Positions 52,661 to 63,131 of a DNA stretch of 64,000 nucleotides are shown piece by piece. Positions within the stretch are counted from its first letter, which is position 1, and each line of letters begins with the position of its first letter. The notes below the pieces were generated by a model that was given only the letters and a program-made list of their open reading frames with translations, was not told the DNA's origin and searched no databases. The position numbers were made by a program, and so were the translations under genes. The stretch covers positions 1 to 64,000 of the forward strand of contig JAWSVC010000022.1 in NCBI GenBank assembly GCA_033852075.1, written 5' to 3'. Source of the stretch: QZLE01 sp033852075 (GTDB lineage: Bacteria > Pseudomonadota > Gammaproteobacteria > QZLD01).

Positions 52661-54640
52661 TTATTCACAACTATCAACTTTCTTCCAATTGTCTTCACCA
52701 ACCTTTTGCAATGACGTCTTAGTGCTATAAAAACTATTTCCAGCAAAGCCTAAGGAATCATCAGAGCCAACTGCATACGCATAGAAATTGAAAAAACCAC
52801 CTTTATAAGCACGATTATTACTAATATGCTCATAATTTGTAGAGGTAACACAGGTTGAAGAACCTACTTGAAACTCAAACTCAACAATTTCACTTTGCAA
52901 TCCGGTCGCATCAACCGCAAACAACTGAGCTTGATGAACTCCATCTTCAAGCTGGCTAATATCAATAGAACACTCTACTTCATCAGTTCCATCACATAAA
53001 CAAGTAGCATTTGGTTCTGGAATAACCAGGCGTACCACTTCAACATCATCATTCACATCAGTTACATTTGCGCTAACGTTCAGTATTGAGCCATCAATAC
53101 TGTATGCTTCCAAAATAACAACCGGAGGCTGATCAATGTCGTCACAATAACCTATCTGGAAATATCCCAATGGCTGTTCTTTTAATGTGATCTCTTCTTG
53201 TTCATCAGAGCCTAATTCATCTTCTGACCCAACTGCATACCATGTCGTGGTCTGATTCCACCACCAACCAGTTGTTTCTGAAACTGCCCTACCTTCTGCT
53301 TCATGTTCAATCAATGAAGATGTGTGCTGCACACACGCTGGTTCTTCTATTACCTGAACTTCTCTAACTTTTTCTTCGGCATTATTACCAGCCAAGTCAG
53401 AAACATTATAGGTAATATAATATGTGCCTAACTCTTCAGTATTCACTGAACCTGAGATTACTACTGCATTTGATAGATCTCCATCTTTATTATCAGTCGC
53501 TATAACCCCAGGTTCGACATAGTTTTCACCAATAACAACCTGCATAGGATTATCACCATTTAAAGTTATAACCGGAGCAACCGTGTCAGGACCTTCTTCA
53601 TAAGAAAGAGCTCTTTGAGCGTTTATTCTACCTCTACTTATAACCTTGAATTCCAAAGAAGCCTTTTCATCAACTGTAGCAAGAATTATCCGCTTAATAT
53701 CTGCTGCTGTTCTTTCAGGATCTTGTGATAAAAGTAGTGCTGCAAGCCCTGAAACCTGTGGAGCAGAAAGAGACGTTCCACTATTTGTAGAATAGGTTGA
53801 ATCTGTACTTATCACAGAAAGAGTACCTGTTGAAATAATATCTTTTCCCGGAGCTGCAACGTGCACAGTAGTTTCACCATAGCATGAAGAACCACCCGTA
53901 AATGATGCCAATTCATCATCAGAATCAGTCGCCGCAACAGAGATTATATTCGGAAGATCATAAGATGCAGGATATACTGGAGTGGCATCATTATCTGTTC
54001 CATAGTTACCAGCAGAACCAACATATAAGACACCATTTTCATTTGCATAACTAAGAGCATCAAAAACCTTTTGCGAATATGTTTTTCCAACCAGACTACC
54101 ATTGATAATTGTTGCGCCATTATCAACCGCATACCTAATAGCTGCTGCTAAGTGATCTTCATCAGGATTTACCTGCTGCTTTACACGTAACGCCATTAAT
54201 TTCGCATTCCAACTAACCCCTGCAACGCCAACACCGTTATTTCCCTCAGCAGCAATCACTCCGGCAATAATTGTTCCATGTCCCAGATAATCGGAGCTGT
54301 CATTGCTAGATTCTTGAAAGTTCCAACCTTGTATATCATCAACATATCCATTGTTATCATCATCTATTCCGTTATCCGGAATTTCGTATGGATTGGTCCA
54401 GATATTATTTTTTAGATCTTCATGTTCAGCATTGATTCCAGAATCTATAACTGCAACAACAACCTGGTCGCTACCCGTTGTGATATCCCAAGCTTCTTCT
54501 AAGCTCATATTACTAACAGCATATTGTTGACTTAATTTCGAATCATTTGGGGTAACAGCAATAGCGGTACTAATAGATGCTGAAAAGATCGCCAAACCTG
54601 CTATTCCTGACAACGCCCTTTTATTTATAATTTTTTTCAT
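52661..54640 (-). CDS. Secreted subtilisin-like (S8) serine protease with Ig-like domain
   Basis: 659 aa. A signal peptide (about residues 1-29) is followed directly by the S8 domain with the triad Asp66 (VIDSGIN), His121 (GHGTIIAG) and Ser290 (SGTSLSAP), plus oxyanion Asn212. A DUF5011-type Ig-like domain (about 355-435) comes next, then a Trp-rich region with two YAVGSED(E/S)LG-like motifs. No N-terminal propeptide domain is visible. TTGGAGGAAAA precedes the ATG. It should be secreted and degrade extracellular protein. Confidence 0.92.
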   Translation of the reverse strand: MKKIINKRALSGIAGLAIFSASISTAIAVTPNDSKLSQQYAVSNMSLEEAWDITTGSDQVVVAVIDSGINAEHEDLKNNIWTNPYEIPDNGIDDDNNGYVDDIQGWNFQESSNDSSDYLGHGTIIAGVIAAEGNNGVGVAGVSWNAKLMALRVKQQVNPDEDHLAAAIRYAVDNGATIINGSLVGKTYSQKVFDALSYANENGVLYVGSAGNYGTDNDATPVYPASYDLPNIISVAATDSDDELASFTGGSSCYGETTVHVAAPGKDIISTGTLSVISTDSTYSTNSGTSLSAPQVSGLAALLLSQDPERTAADIKRIILATVDEKASLEFKVISRGRINAQRALSYEEGPDTVAPVITLNGDNPMQVVIGENYVEPGVIATDNKDGDLSNAVVISGSVNTEELGTYYITYNVSDLAGNNAEEKVREVQVIEEPACVQHTSSLIEHEAEGRAVSETTGWWWNQTTTWYAVGSEDELGSDEQEEITLKEQPLGYFQIGYCDDIDQPPVVILEAYSIDGSILNVSANVTDVNDDVEVVRLVIPEPNATCLCDGTDEVECSIDISQLEDGVHQAQLFAVDATGLQSEIVEFEFQVGSSTCVTSTNYEHISNNRAYKGGFFNFYAYAVGSDDSLGFAGNSFYSTKTSLQKVGEDNWKKVDSCE

Positions 54641-54887
54641 TTTTCCTCCAAGACTTTCTTATTATTATCCAATTGTCTTTATCTCATTAAGAAAGAAAAA
54701 CTTCAATCGTACTTTGGTATAATTTTCTTGGCCATCCAATATAAAATAAAGATACGGCTAATTCTTTTTATTAATTATTGTAATAAAAACGAGTCTGGTG
54801 TTTAATTCAAGCTTATTCAAAGGTATAGTTCTGTTTTGATACTATACTTATGGTAATTTTTCACTACTAACTAAATAACTTAACAAT

Positions 54888-57413
54888 ATGGGCAACCCAG
54901 ATTCTATCTCTTCAAAATTAGTTAAATTATATGATTGCACGGTTCTTGGCAGCCCGCGCCTAACCCTTTTATGTATAGCTATAATATTTTGTGCAATTAT
55001 TTCTTACATTAACCAATTCAGGCTAGATGCTTCCTCTGATACCCTATTATTAGAAAACGATACGTCTTTAGAATATTACCGGGCAATCAGCGCGGCATAT
55101 GAATCAGATGATAATTTGATCATTACCTACACTCCAAAAACGCCTCTCTTCACCGATGGAGTGATTGATGATCTTAAGCAGCTACACTATGAATTAGCGT
55201 CAATAAAAAGAGTAGAATCAATTACATCTTTAATAAACGTTCCATTATTAGAGAGCCCGCCAGTTAATATTTCTGATATTGAAAAAGAAGTAGTGACGCT
55301 TGAAAACCCAATTGCCCAACATGATTTGGCACAAAAAGAATTTCTAAATAGCCCTCTATATCGAAATTTATTAATTAGTCCTGATGGAAAAACTACAGCG
55401 CTTATGGTGCAATTCAAACGCGATAGCACTTGGCACAAGCTGCTAAAAGAACGTAATGATTTACGCAAATTAGCAATAGAGCGGGAACTTTCAGCAAAAG
55501 AAAACAAATCCCTTGTTCAAGCAGAAACACAATTTAATACACACAGTAAGTCACTACAAAAACAGATCGACATTGATATTGAAGCTGTACGCGCCATATT
55601 AAATAAGCATCGCGATAACGCCACACTGTATCTTGGTGGCGTTCCAATGATAACCTCTGATTCCATCAACTTTGTTCGAAGTGATTTAGCAACCTTTGGT
55701 GCTGGCGTTTTTGCCTTACTGGTTTTGATACTCACAATTATCTTTAACCGTCCCCGCTGGGTCTTTATGGCAATGACTACATGTGTCATTGCTGGTGTTA
55801 GCATGGTTGGTCTTTTGGGGTTAATTAATTGGCCGGTAACCGTTGTATCATCAAACTTTATATCTTTGATGCTGATACTTACCCTATCACTACTTGTACA
55901 CTTAATAGTTCGCTATCGAGAATTACTGGCAAAGAATCCAAATGCTAATCAGCGCGAACTGCTATTAGCTACAGTACAAAGTAAATTTATCCCAAGTCTA
56001 TATACCGCTCTTACCACAATGGTTGCTTTTGGGTCACTTGTAATCAGCAATATTCGTCCAATTATCGACTTTGGTTGGATGATGGTATTTGGCCTTACTA
56101 TTTCAATGATTCTTGCCTTTACAATCTTTCCTGCAGCACTTGCTCTACTCAAAAGAGAAAAGAACGTAAAAGAAAACAATATTGCATTAGCAATCCCTCG
56201 CTTTTTTGTTCATAGTGATGAAAGTCATAGCGGTTTTATTATGATTAGCTTTTGCATTCTGATCATTTTAAGCATAATCGGCATATCAAAATTAACTGTA
56301 GAAAACCGCTTTATCGATTACTACAAATCTTCAACCGAAATTTACCAGGGAATGGAGATGATAGATCGCCAACTCGGCGGCACCACCCCGTTAGAAATCA
56401 TAATAGATGCTCCAGATAGCTTTTTTGCAAAAGATGATGTAACCGAAGAGGATGTTGATTCTGAACTTGATGATTTATTCGACGATGAAGATATGGAAGG
56501 TGAAGCAGGAATTACCGGAACCAGCTACTGGTTTAATAGTTTTACTCTGCAACAAATAGCAAACATCCATGACTACTTAGACAGTTTAGACGAAACAGGC
56601 AAGGTGCTATCACTTACCACCACTTTGCGCATGCTAAAGAAACTTGATTCAGAAATCCTTGAAGATGACTTTGCCCTAGCGCTTCTATACAAACGACTAC
56701 CTACTGAAATGAAGGCATTACTTATTGACCCATATCTTTCACCAGATGGTAACCAACTGCGCTTTAGCATCCGTGTCTTTGAATCTGATCCATCGCTTAG
56801 ACGTGAAGAACTATTAAAGAAGATTCGCTACCACCTTACCCATGAACTTGGATTAGAAGACAACCAAGTAAAAATTACCGGCATGCTCGTGCTTTATAAC
56901 AACATGCTTCAATCCCTATTCCAATCACAAATACTAACCATTGGAGTAGTATTCGTAGCGATTCTACTTATGTTTATAGTGCTGTTCCGCAATCCATTTA
57001 TGGCGATTATTGCTCTTATTCCTAACCTTCTTTCGGCTGCTATAGTATTAGGTATAATGGGCTGGTTCAGAATTCCGTTGGATATCATGACTATAACCAT
57101 TGCGGCAATATGTATTGGTATAGCCGTAGACAATACTATCCACTATGTTTATCGATTTAGTGAAGAATTTGGTAATTGTGGTAACTACTGGGAAGCTGTG
57201 CGCCGTAGCCACGAAACTATTGGCTGTGCCATGTATTATACAACCATTACTATAGCTCTTGGGTTCTCGATCCTGGCCTTCTCAAACTTTATCCCAACCA
57301 TATACTTCGGACTATTAACTGGCTTCTCGATGATTGCAGCCCTAATAGCAAATCTAACGCTTTTACCTGTATTAATAGTACGCCTAAAACCGCTAGGTAA
57401 ATCAAAGATATAA
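54888..57413 (+). CDS. RND-superfamily (MMPL-type) transporter
   Basis: 841 aa with the RND layout: first helix (about residues 25-45), periplasmic domain, five or so helices (about 265-425), second periplasmic domain, and a second helix bundle (about 670-835) with the MMPL-type AAICIGIAVDNTIHYVYRF motif. An acidic stretch (about residues 520-550, DVDSELDDLFDDED) interrupts the second periplasmic domain. Substrates of related proteins are hydrophobic or lipid compounds; the substrate here is unknown. It lies 14 bases before a phosphatase gene and probably leads that operon. Confidence 0.85.
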   Translation: MGNPDSISSKLVKLYDCTVLGSPRLTLLCIAIIFCAIISYINQFRLDASSDTLLLENDTSLEYYRAISAAYESDDNLIITYTPKTPLFTDGVIDDLKQLHYELASIKRVESITSLINVPLLESPPVNISDIEKEVVTLENPIAQHDLAQKEFLNSPLYRNLLISPDGKTTALMVQFKRDSTWHKLLKERNDLRKLAIERELSAKENKSLVQAETQFNTHSKSLQKQIDIDIEAVRAILNKHRDNATLYLGGVPMITSDSINFVRSDLATFGAGVFALLVLILTIIFNRPRWVFMAMTTCVIAGVSMVGLLGLINWPVTVVSSNFISLMLILTLSLLVHLIVRYRELLAKNPNANQRELLLATVQSKFIPSLYTALTTMVAFGSLVISNIRPIIDFGWMMVFGLTISMILAFTIFPAALALLKREKNVKENNIALAIPRFFVHSDESHSGFIMISFCILIILSIIGISKLTVENRFIDYYKSSTEIYQGMEMIDRQLGGTTPLEIIIDAPDSFFAKDDVTEEDVDSELDDLFDDEDMEGEAGITGTSYWFNSFTLQQIANIHDYLDSLDETGKVLSLTTTLRMLKKLDSEILEDDFALALLYKRLPTEMKALLIDPYLSPDGNQLRFSIRVFESDPSLRREELLKKIRYHLTHELGLEDNQVKITGMLVLYNNMLQSLFQSQILTIGVVFVAILLMFIVLFRNPFMAIIALIPNLLSAAIVLGIMGWFRIPLDIMTITIAAICIGIAVDNTIHYVYRFSEEFGNCGNYWEAVRRSHETIGCAMYYTTITIALGFSILAFSNFIPTIYFGLLTGFSMIAALIANLTLLPVLIVRLKPLGKSKI

Positions 57414-57427
57414 TAAATAAATAAATT

Positions 57428-58252
57428 ATGAACAAGTTGGATCAGGCTAGACGTATCGCTCATTTAATTCGCGATAGTTTAATAGAACGGCTTAAAGAAA
57501 CCGGATATATCGGCGATACCAACCTGGATTCTAATGATCTTAAATCACACCATGTTATTGACCAAATTGCCACCGAAGTAGCCATGAAAGAACTTAAGTA
57601 CTCAAATGTAGCTATTTATATCGAAGGTGAAAAACCACATATTCCTGATAATGTTGATTACTCAATCTATATAGATCCTGTTGATGGATCATTAAACTGG
57701 GACCGAGGTGTTGGTGACCCATGTATCGTAATTGCAATATCAAACCATAAAGAAATTAGCTGCCTGAATGATTTAAATTTTGCCTATATTTATGGCTTAA
57801 GATCTGAAGATGAGTATTGGACTGAAAATAATTCAGCATATTACTTATGTCATCTAACCCAGAAAACACATAAAATTAAAACTGCACAAACCACCGGAAT
57901 AGAAAATATGGTTGGCTATTTTCGCACCGGCTACGGAATGGCCAAAAACCAATTGCAAAAGACATTACCTTTGTTTTATAAAGTAAAAGATATTCGGGCA
58001 ATTGATAATTCCGGAATGGAAATTTGCGAAATAGCACGTGGCGCTGCCGATATAATGGTTGAAGCTAGAGATGTTAGTGATGGCTTTAACCTTATTGCCT
58101 ACCCTATCCTTAAAGCAGCTGGTGGAGGAGTATTTTCACTAAATGGTTTAGACATTGGATCTCAATCTATTAAGTTAGAGGAAAAATATAACTATATTGC
58201 CTTAGGTAATCCAAACCAAATTGTAGAGATCGTTGATTATATAGAGAACTAA
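57428..58252 (+). CDS. Inositol monophosphatase-family phosphatase
   Basis: 274 aa. The metal-binding DPVDGSLNWDRG matches the family motif DPIDGT, with a conserved Glu upstream (YIEGEKP) and a C-terminal VSDGFNLIAYPILKAAGGG. Substrates in the family include inositol-phosphate, sugar- and nucleotide-phosphates; the substrate here is unknown. It sits between the RND transporter and FIST genes with 14- and 1-base gaps, so a shared function is likely. Confidence 0.88.
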   Translation: MNKLDQARRIAHLIRDSLIERLKETGYIGDTNLDSNDLKSHHVIDQIATEVAMKELKYSNVAIYIEGEKPHIPDNVDYSIYIDPVDGSLNWDRGVGDPCIVIAISNHKEISCLNDLNFAYIYGLRSEDEYWTENNSAYYLCHLTQKTHKIKTAQTTGIENMVGYFRTGYGMAKNQLQKTLPLFYKVKDIRAIDNSGMEICEIARGAADIMVEARDVSDGFNLIAYPILKAAGGGVFSLNGLDIGSQSIKLEEKYNYIALGNPNQIVEIVDYIEN

Positions 58253-58253
58253 C

Positions 58254-59357
58254 ATGAAATCGATTACTGTATCTAGCGAACATTACAATTCAGAATTAGC
58301 TATCAAAGACGTCATTAATAGCTTAAGAAGTGAAATGCCGTCCCCTTCTGCAATCCTAATATTTACCGATGGACGTTTTGACGCCTCTTCTCAGGCAGCG
58401 CAAGAAATCTACGATACATTCAAATGTCCGATGGCTGGCTGTTCTACAAATGGTGGTTCAATAAAAGAAGCGCGAAAATTGGATCACATGATTATTTTAG
58501 TCGGCATACAGAGTGATGCCATAAAATTCACATCCGGAGCTATTAAAAACCTAACCAGCGATTTTGAATATGAAATAAGTCGTGAAGTAATAGATCCAGC
58601 ACTCTGCCTTATTTTTCCAGACGCTTTGTTTGCAAATGCCACTCCCATAATTGATTACATGCGTAAAAAATATAACAACATCCCAATTACCGGTGCTTTT
58701 CCTGGAGATGACTGGACATTTGATAATACATTGCAATACCTAGATGGGCGTTGCCTGCGTAATTCCGCGACCTTTATGTTACTTGAAGGAGAGGTTCAGT
58801 TTAGTGCGACAACTGGACATGGCTGGAATCAGGTTACCGAACTTTTTCAAGTTCAAGAGGTTAATGGCAATGTAGTATCACGCATTGGCAATAAGACCGC
58901 ATATGATTTTTATTTTGATTTTATTGGCGATGATACCTTGTATTCTGAATTCCCTCTTAGATTTAAGATGGATGACGACTGGGTTATGCGAGCGCCGCTA
59001 AAGTGGGATAAAGAATCTGGATCTATAACCTTTGGCGCAAACATCCCCGTTGATTCAATGGCTTCACTGGCTAGCACAACTAAACAAGATCTTATCGTGG
59101 CAGCACGAGAATCCGCCATGCAGTTAAATGATACTATTGGAGAAAGAGAAGGGTTATGGTTATCTTTTTCATGCGCAGCCAGAAAGCGGCATCTGTCAAC
59201 CAGAGCTATTAATGAGCGCGATTCTTTTCTCAATGATATTGTAAAACAACCAGCTGTTTTTCTTTATGTCTATGGAGAGATAATGCCATCACCGCAACAT
59301 AGCGCAATCATCCAAAATCAGTCGATTGTGCATATATGTATTGGTGAAAAACGATAA
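58254..59357 (+). CDS. FIST-domain sensory protein
   Basis: 367 aa consisting of a FIST_N domain (about residues 15-215, with CPMAGCSTNGGSI) and a FIST_C domain (about 220-350). FIST domains are ligand-sensing modules, proposed to bind small molecules such as amino acids, usually fused to kinases or cyclases; here it stands alone. It starts 1 base after the phosphatase stop. Its own stop codon overlaps the repeat at 59354-59400. Confidence 0.85.
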   Translation: MKSITVSSEHYNSELAIKDVINSLRSEMPSPSAILIFTDGRFDASSQAAQEIYDTFKCPMAGCSTNGGSIKEARKLDHMIILVGIQSDAIKFTSGAIKNLTSDFEYEISREVIDPALCLIFPDALFANATPIIDYMRKKYNNIPITGAFPGDDWTFDNTLQYLDGRCLRNSATFMLLEGEVQFSATTGHGWNQVTELFQVQEVNGNVVSRIGNKTAYDFYFDFIGDDTLYSEFPLRFKMDDDWVMRAPLKWDKESGSITFGANIPVDSMASLASTTKQDLIVAARESAMQLNDTIGEREGLWLSFSCAARKRHLSTRAINERDSFLNDIVKQPAVFLYVYGEIMPSPQHSAIIQNQSIVHICIGEKR

Positions 59358-59400
59358 TTGGGGTCGAAGTAAAATTAAGTATTACTCCAATCCCAATTAT
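59354..59400. repeat. Inverted repeat, left copy flanking the esterase gene
   Basis: ATAATTGGG (59354-59362) and CCCAATTAT (59392-59400) are perfect inverted arms; the inner sequence begins GTCGAAGTAAAATTAAG and ends ACTCCAAT. The arrangement resembles REP elements mobilised by RAYT transposases (AATTGGGGTCRGA-type). A related copy lies at 60890-60966. Confidence 0.7.
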
Positions 59401-59430
59401 TTTTAACAAGGAGCTTGAACTCTATTTTTA

Positions 59431-60564
59431 CTAATATATCAAATTAAAAAATTTGGCTATATAGTAGGTCGAATATATTCTTCCGTTATGAGAATTAGAA
59501 TTATTGATAGGAATATTGAAAAAATCTACAGTTAAAGAGCCACCTTCATCATATCCAGTACCAGGATCAACTGAAATAGCATGAGTCATATCTTTTACTT
59601 TTAATAAAGCAACTACAGTTTCACCATCTTTTTTGTACTCTTCATAAGTATGATTTGTTGAGTCGTTTAAATAACACTCACCACCAGCACAAATATTTGA
59701 AGGAAGCATATCTTTATCTAAACCATTTGCCTGTAACCATTGTTCTTTTATCATAATACTGTTAGCTGGACATACAAAATTACTTTCTCTTCCTCCATAA
59801 ACAGCCATTATTGGCGGACAATCTCCATTATTACATGTTAAATCAATCCCTTGAGAAACTTGAATAAGTTTACCTTCATCATCCGTTTGCGCACACCTTT
59901 CTAAACCTGATTCAGCACAACTTGCTTTTGCCAACTCACAAAAAGAATTGGTAGGTTCATTTTTAGCTTCATTAGCATAACAAATATTCGCCCAATAACA
60001 GTAAAAATTATTAACAGAGCCAGAAGGACCTGTATCTATACCATAAGCACCGCCATCCATAGGAGCAACTCCTGCAAAATAATCAGGATGATTTCCGGCC
60101 AAGGCAACACTCATAGCAGCGCCAGCAGAAAAACCAGTAATATATATTTTATCCGGATCGACATTAGACCTTATTTTTATATCATTAATCATACCCATAA
60201 TAGTTGTCATTTCTGAATTATCAGTTTCGTTCTCTCCAAGAAAATAATTAAAACAAGTGGTTTTTCCCGTAATTTCATTATTTAGTTTTTCTGGATATAA
60301 AACTCTGAATTTATAACGATAGGCTAAGTTGTTCCATTCTGTAATTTGCGCCATTGTAACAGCATTATGCCCACAACCATGTAAAACAACCACAACGGGA
60401 GATGGAGATGTTATTCCATCAGGGGTATAAATCCACTTGTTATAGAACCCCAATTCTATTTTTTCTAGCGTCCCATACTCATCGGTGTAAATGTCATCTG
60501 CTGCAAAAGCAGAAATTGAAATCATAGATAACAAAATAGTCGATAAAATAAGTGTTTTTTTCAT
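59431..60564 (-). CDS. Secreted esterase of the PHB-depolymerase/feruloyl-esterase type
   Basis: 377 aa from ATG 60564, which gives a clean signal peptide (about residues 1-21, ending AFAAD) and has AAGGAG about 7 bases upstream. The alpha/beta-hydrolase features are VVLHGCGHNA (oxyanion), the nucleophile Ser in GFSAGAAMSVAL and a C-terminal His in MTHA. Many cysteines suggest disulfide bonds in a secreted enzyme. Substrate class (polyhydroxybutyrate, feruloyl or other ester) cannot be decided by eye. The gene is bracketed by two inverted repeats. Confidence 0.82.
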   Translation of the reverse strand: MKKTLILSTILLSMISISAFAADDIYTDEYGTLEKIELGFYNKWIYTPDGITSPSPVVVVLHGCGHNAVTMAQITEWNNLAYRYKFRVLYPEKLNNEITGKTTCFNYFLGENETDNSEMTTIMGMINDIKIRSNVDPDKIYITGFSAGAAMSVALAGNHPDYFAGVAPMDGGAYGIDTGPSGSVNNFYCYWANICYANEAKNEPTNSFCELAKASCAESGLERCAQTDDEGKLIQVSQGIDLTCNNGDCPPIMAVYGGRESNFVCPANSIMIKEQWLQANGLDKDMLPSNICAGGECYLNDSTNHTYEEYKKDGETVVALLKVKDMTHAISVDPGTGYDEGGSLTVDFFNIPINNSNSHNGRIYSTYYIAKFFNLIY

Positions 60565-60978
60565 GACATTTCTCCTTTTATAATAATTATTTAAAGGCAG
60601 TTTTAGATTTCCCTTATGCCCATTCCATAAATTCAAACGATTGGATAAAATCCTAACAGGCACGAATAACAATAACAATCAACGAACAATTATGGACATA
60701 TAACATTTTTTTGATAGCTTTTAAAAACAATAACTTACATCATGTTAAATCCAGATTTTAATACTAAAGTATTAGTGCAAAACAGGTAAAACATGCAAAA
60801 ATCGCAAATTATCAAGCAGATACCAATATACTGCTATTGATGGCAGCTATTAAATAATTATAGCCCTTTTTATTATCGGAACCTTAAGAATAATTGGGAG
60901 CGGAGCAAAATCAAGCGTTGTGAAATATTAGAGTAATTGCTTCTTCGTCACTCCAACCCCAATTATTTCTAATGAACT
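60565..60978. other. Intergenic region between esterase and acyltransferase genes
   Basis: The 414 bases hold the esterase promoter region near 60565-60700 and the inverted repeat at 60890-60966. I see no coding frame or RNA gene. Confidence 0.5.
60890..60966. repeat. Inverted repeat, right copy flanking the esterase gene
   Basis: ATAATTGGG (60890-60898) and CCCAATTAT (60958-60966) are the same arms as at 59354-59400. Inner ends are related (AGCGGAGCAAAATCAAG and CACTCCAAC), with a longer unrelated centre. Confidence 0.7.
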
Positions 60979-62193
60979 TTATCCATCAACCACTTTATTA
61001 CGCCCTATCCCCACAATCGGTTTAACAATAAACCGGCTAAATAGGTAACTAACCACAATAGAAAAAACACATCCAATTATAAATTTGGAGTATATTGATA
61101 TTCCGCATTTTAATAACAGCAATTGAATTAGATATACAAACACCAAATGGAACAGGTAAATATTATATGAGTTACTTGCCAAGGATCTGTTGATTTTGGA
61201 AGAACTATTCCAGTACTTTATGCCAAAGGATATGAGAGCTAACATCGAAGAAAATACCAGAAAAATCCTGACAAATACCATAGTTATGCCTAAAGTCATT
61301 GAAAATTCATGCATAATTTTACGGAACATAACCACATATACAACATATAGGATGATACTAAGTATTAACCAAACTATAGGATGCACAGGAGCAGAACCAT
61401 TAGTAAACCACTGCTTATGCGATGCATAAATCCCAAATATAAAACATACACAGTACAACCCGATTCTTATTGTTTGAAATTGGATAACACTGCCAACAAT
61501 GACCCAACCAAACACACCGGTAGGATTTATGGGTGAATATAAGACCTTGAATATAATTGAAGTTAAGATAGCGGAAATGATAGTAGCCATTAAAAATGAC
61601 AGCAATATTCTCTTATTAGATGAAACATTTGTTTTTATTGTCGATTCTGAATATTTGGTTAGAATTTGTTTGCCTTTATATGCCAAAGCAAAAATTATAC
61701 AAAACAATAGCAGAAGTGAGATAAACCATAAGTGGTAATGATTGAACTGGACCGGAGAAGTTATATATCCGGTATTAAATGTTAAAGCACTTTTCATTGC
61801 CCTAATAAATCCACCCCAAATATCAATATCATCAAATCCCCTTGAGTAATAATAAACAAAGCTAAGGATTGGCTGCATTAAAACTATTCCGATAAGCCAT
61901 GGAATCCCTAACCGGATAACCTTGTTTTTAATAAAGCTCAAGCAGTTAGTTTTTCTTATCGATTGCAATGCAAAATACCCTGCAATAAAGAAAAGTGTTG
62001 GCATTATAAAGATATCAATTATTGAAAGTAGAAAATCGAAAAACCTGGAATTTTGATCATTAACAGGCCACCAGGGAACATAATTGCTGTAAGCATCCCC
62101 CATATGTAATACAACTACTAAGAGCACTATCAGATAGCGAATGTTATCAAAAAAATATGCTCTATCTTTGTTTTGTATATTTGTATTTATCAT
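60979..62193 (-). CDS. Acyltransferase 3 family membrane protein
   Basis: 404 aa with about ten membrane helices. It begins with the DNIRYLIVLLVVVLHMGDAY helix, where the conserved His belongs to the acyltransferase 3 motif. Such proteins acylate sugars or envelope glycans, using an acyl donor across the membrane. I use ATG 62193 because AGGGAG lies 6 bases upstream; ATGs at 62211 and 62199 are also in frame. The acceptor is unknown. It is preceded by the LytTR regulator gene on the same strand. Confidence 0.83.
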   Translation of the reverse strand: MINTNIQNKDRAYFFDNIRYLIVLLVVVLHMGDAYSNYVPWWPVNDQNSRFFDFLLSIIDIFIMPTLFFIAGYFALQSIRKTNCLSFIKNKVIRLGIPWLIGIVLMQPILSFVYYYSRGFDDIDIWGGFIRAMKSALTFNTGYITSPVQFNHYHLWFISLLLLFCIIFALAYKGKQILTKYSESTIKTNVSSNKRILLSFLMATIISAILTSIIFKVLYSPINPTGVFGWVIVGSVIQFQTIRIGLYCVCFIFGIYASHKQWFTNGSAPVHPIVWLILSIILYVVYVVMFRKIMHEFSMTLGITMVFVRIFLVFSSMLALISFGIKYWNSSSKINRSLASNSYNIYLFHLVFVYLIQLLLLKCGISIYSKFIIGCVFSIVVSYLFSRFIVKPIVGIGRNKVVDG

Positions 62194-62354
62194 TTTCATC
62201 TCCCTGTCCATAGCTTTATATTTTATTAATCAGACAATTTTCTTGCCGTATTAACAATATATTCCCCGTTAAGTATTTTTTTACGTCCATGCGATAAAAT
62301 GCAAATTATCAGGATAAAGTGGCTTTTGTGACGATAAAATTACACAGCTAAATA

Positions 62355-63131
62355 TCACATCTGCTTAAATTTATCAGCAAAGGTTCTACTAACCGTTGGT
62401 GTAAAGTCACTATTGCTAAACTCTATATAGTACTTGCCTTGAATATTCTTCTTTACCGATTTGATTGCACTAACGTTGATGATGGTTGCGCGATGAACCC
62501 GCCAAAACTGATCCGGGTCAAGCTGTGATTCCAATTCTTTGACAGATGTTCGAATCAAGTAATTATTATCTTGCGTAATAACCGTGGTGTATTTATCTTC
62601 TGCGTGAAAGGCGATCACATCCTCAATCTGGATAATAAAAACCTCTTCATTTTTAAGTGCCTTTACCCATTTCAGATAGTCCTTAGCAGCTGGCTTTATC
62701 TGTTGTAGCATACCCAATACCTTTTCAATATCCGGCATTTGCTCTTGTGAACATATGCTCTCCTGAGAACAGATTCTTTTTTGCAGACGATCTATAGTTT
62801 TTTCTAATCGATCTGTGGATACTGGTTTTAATAAGTAATCTACTGCGCCATGTTCAAAGGCATTTATGGCATATTCATCATAAGCGGTAATAAATACGAT
62901 GTTTGTGGCGGTTAGATTTTTAGACGCAACTTCCAACCCGGTCAGACCTGGCATTTGGATATCAAGAAATGCGATATCCGGTTTATGTTGCGCAATTAAT
63001 TCAAATGCCTCTTCCCCATTTTTAGCTTCTCCTACAATGTCTAAATCAGGCCATACTTCAGCAAGTTCTTTTTTTAAATGAAATCGCAATAAAGGCTCAT
63101 CATCGGCAATAATGGCAGTAACATTACTCAT
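62355..63131 (-). CDS. LytTR-family response regulator
   Basis: 258 aa. A receiver domain (about residues 1-120) with acidic DDE near the N terminus, phosphoacceptor Asp in FLDIQMPG and Lys in LLKPVS is followed by a LytTR DNA-binding domain (about 155-258, with AEDKYTTVIT and RVHRATIINV). ATG 63131 overlaps the kinase stop by 8 bases and has AAGGAA about 7 bases upstream; an earlier in-frame start is less likely. With the kinase it forms a LytSR/YehTU-type pair. Targets unknown. Confidence 0.92.
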   Translation of the reverse strand: MSNVTAIIADDEPLLRFHLKKELAEVWPDLDIVGEAKNGEEAFELIAQHKPDIAFLDIQMPGLTGLEVASKNLTATNIVFITAYDEYAINAFEHGAVDYLLKPVSTDRLEKTIDRLQKRICSQESICSQEQMPDIEKVLGMLQQIKPAAKDYLKWVKALKNEEVFIIQIEDVIAFHAEDKYTTVITQDNNYLIRTSVKELESQLDPDQFWRVHRATIINVSAIKSVKKNIQGKYYIEFSNSDFTPTVSRTFADKFKQM

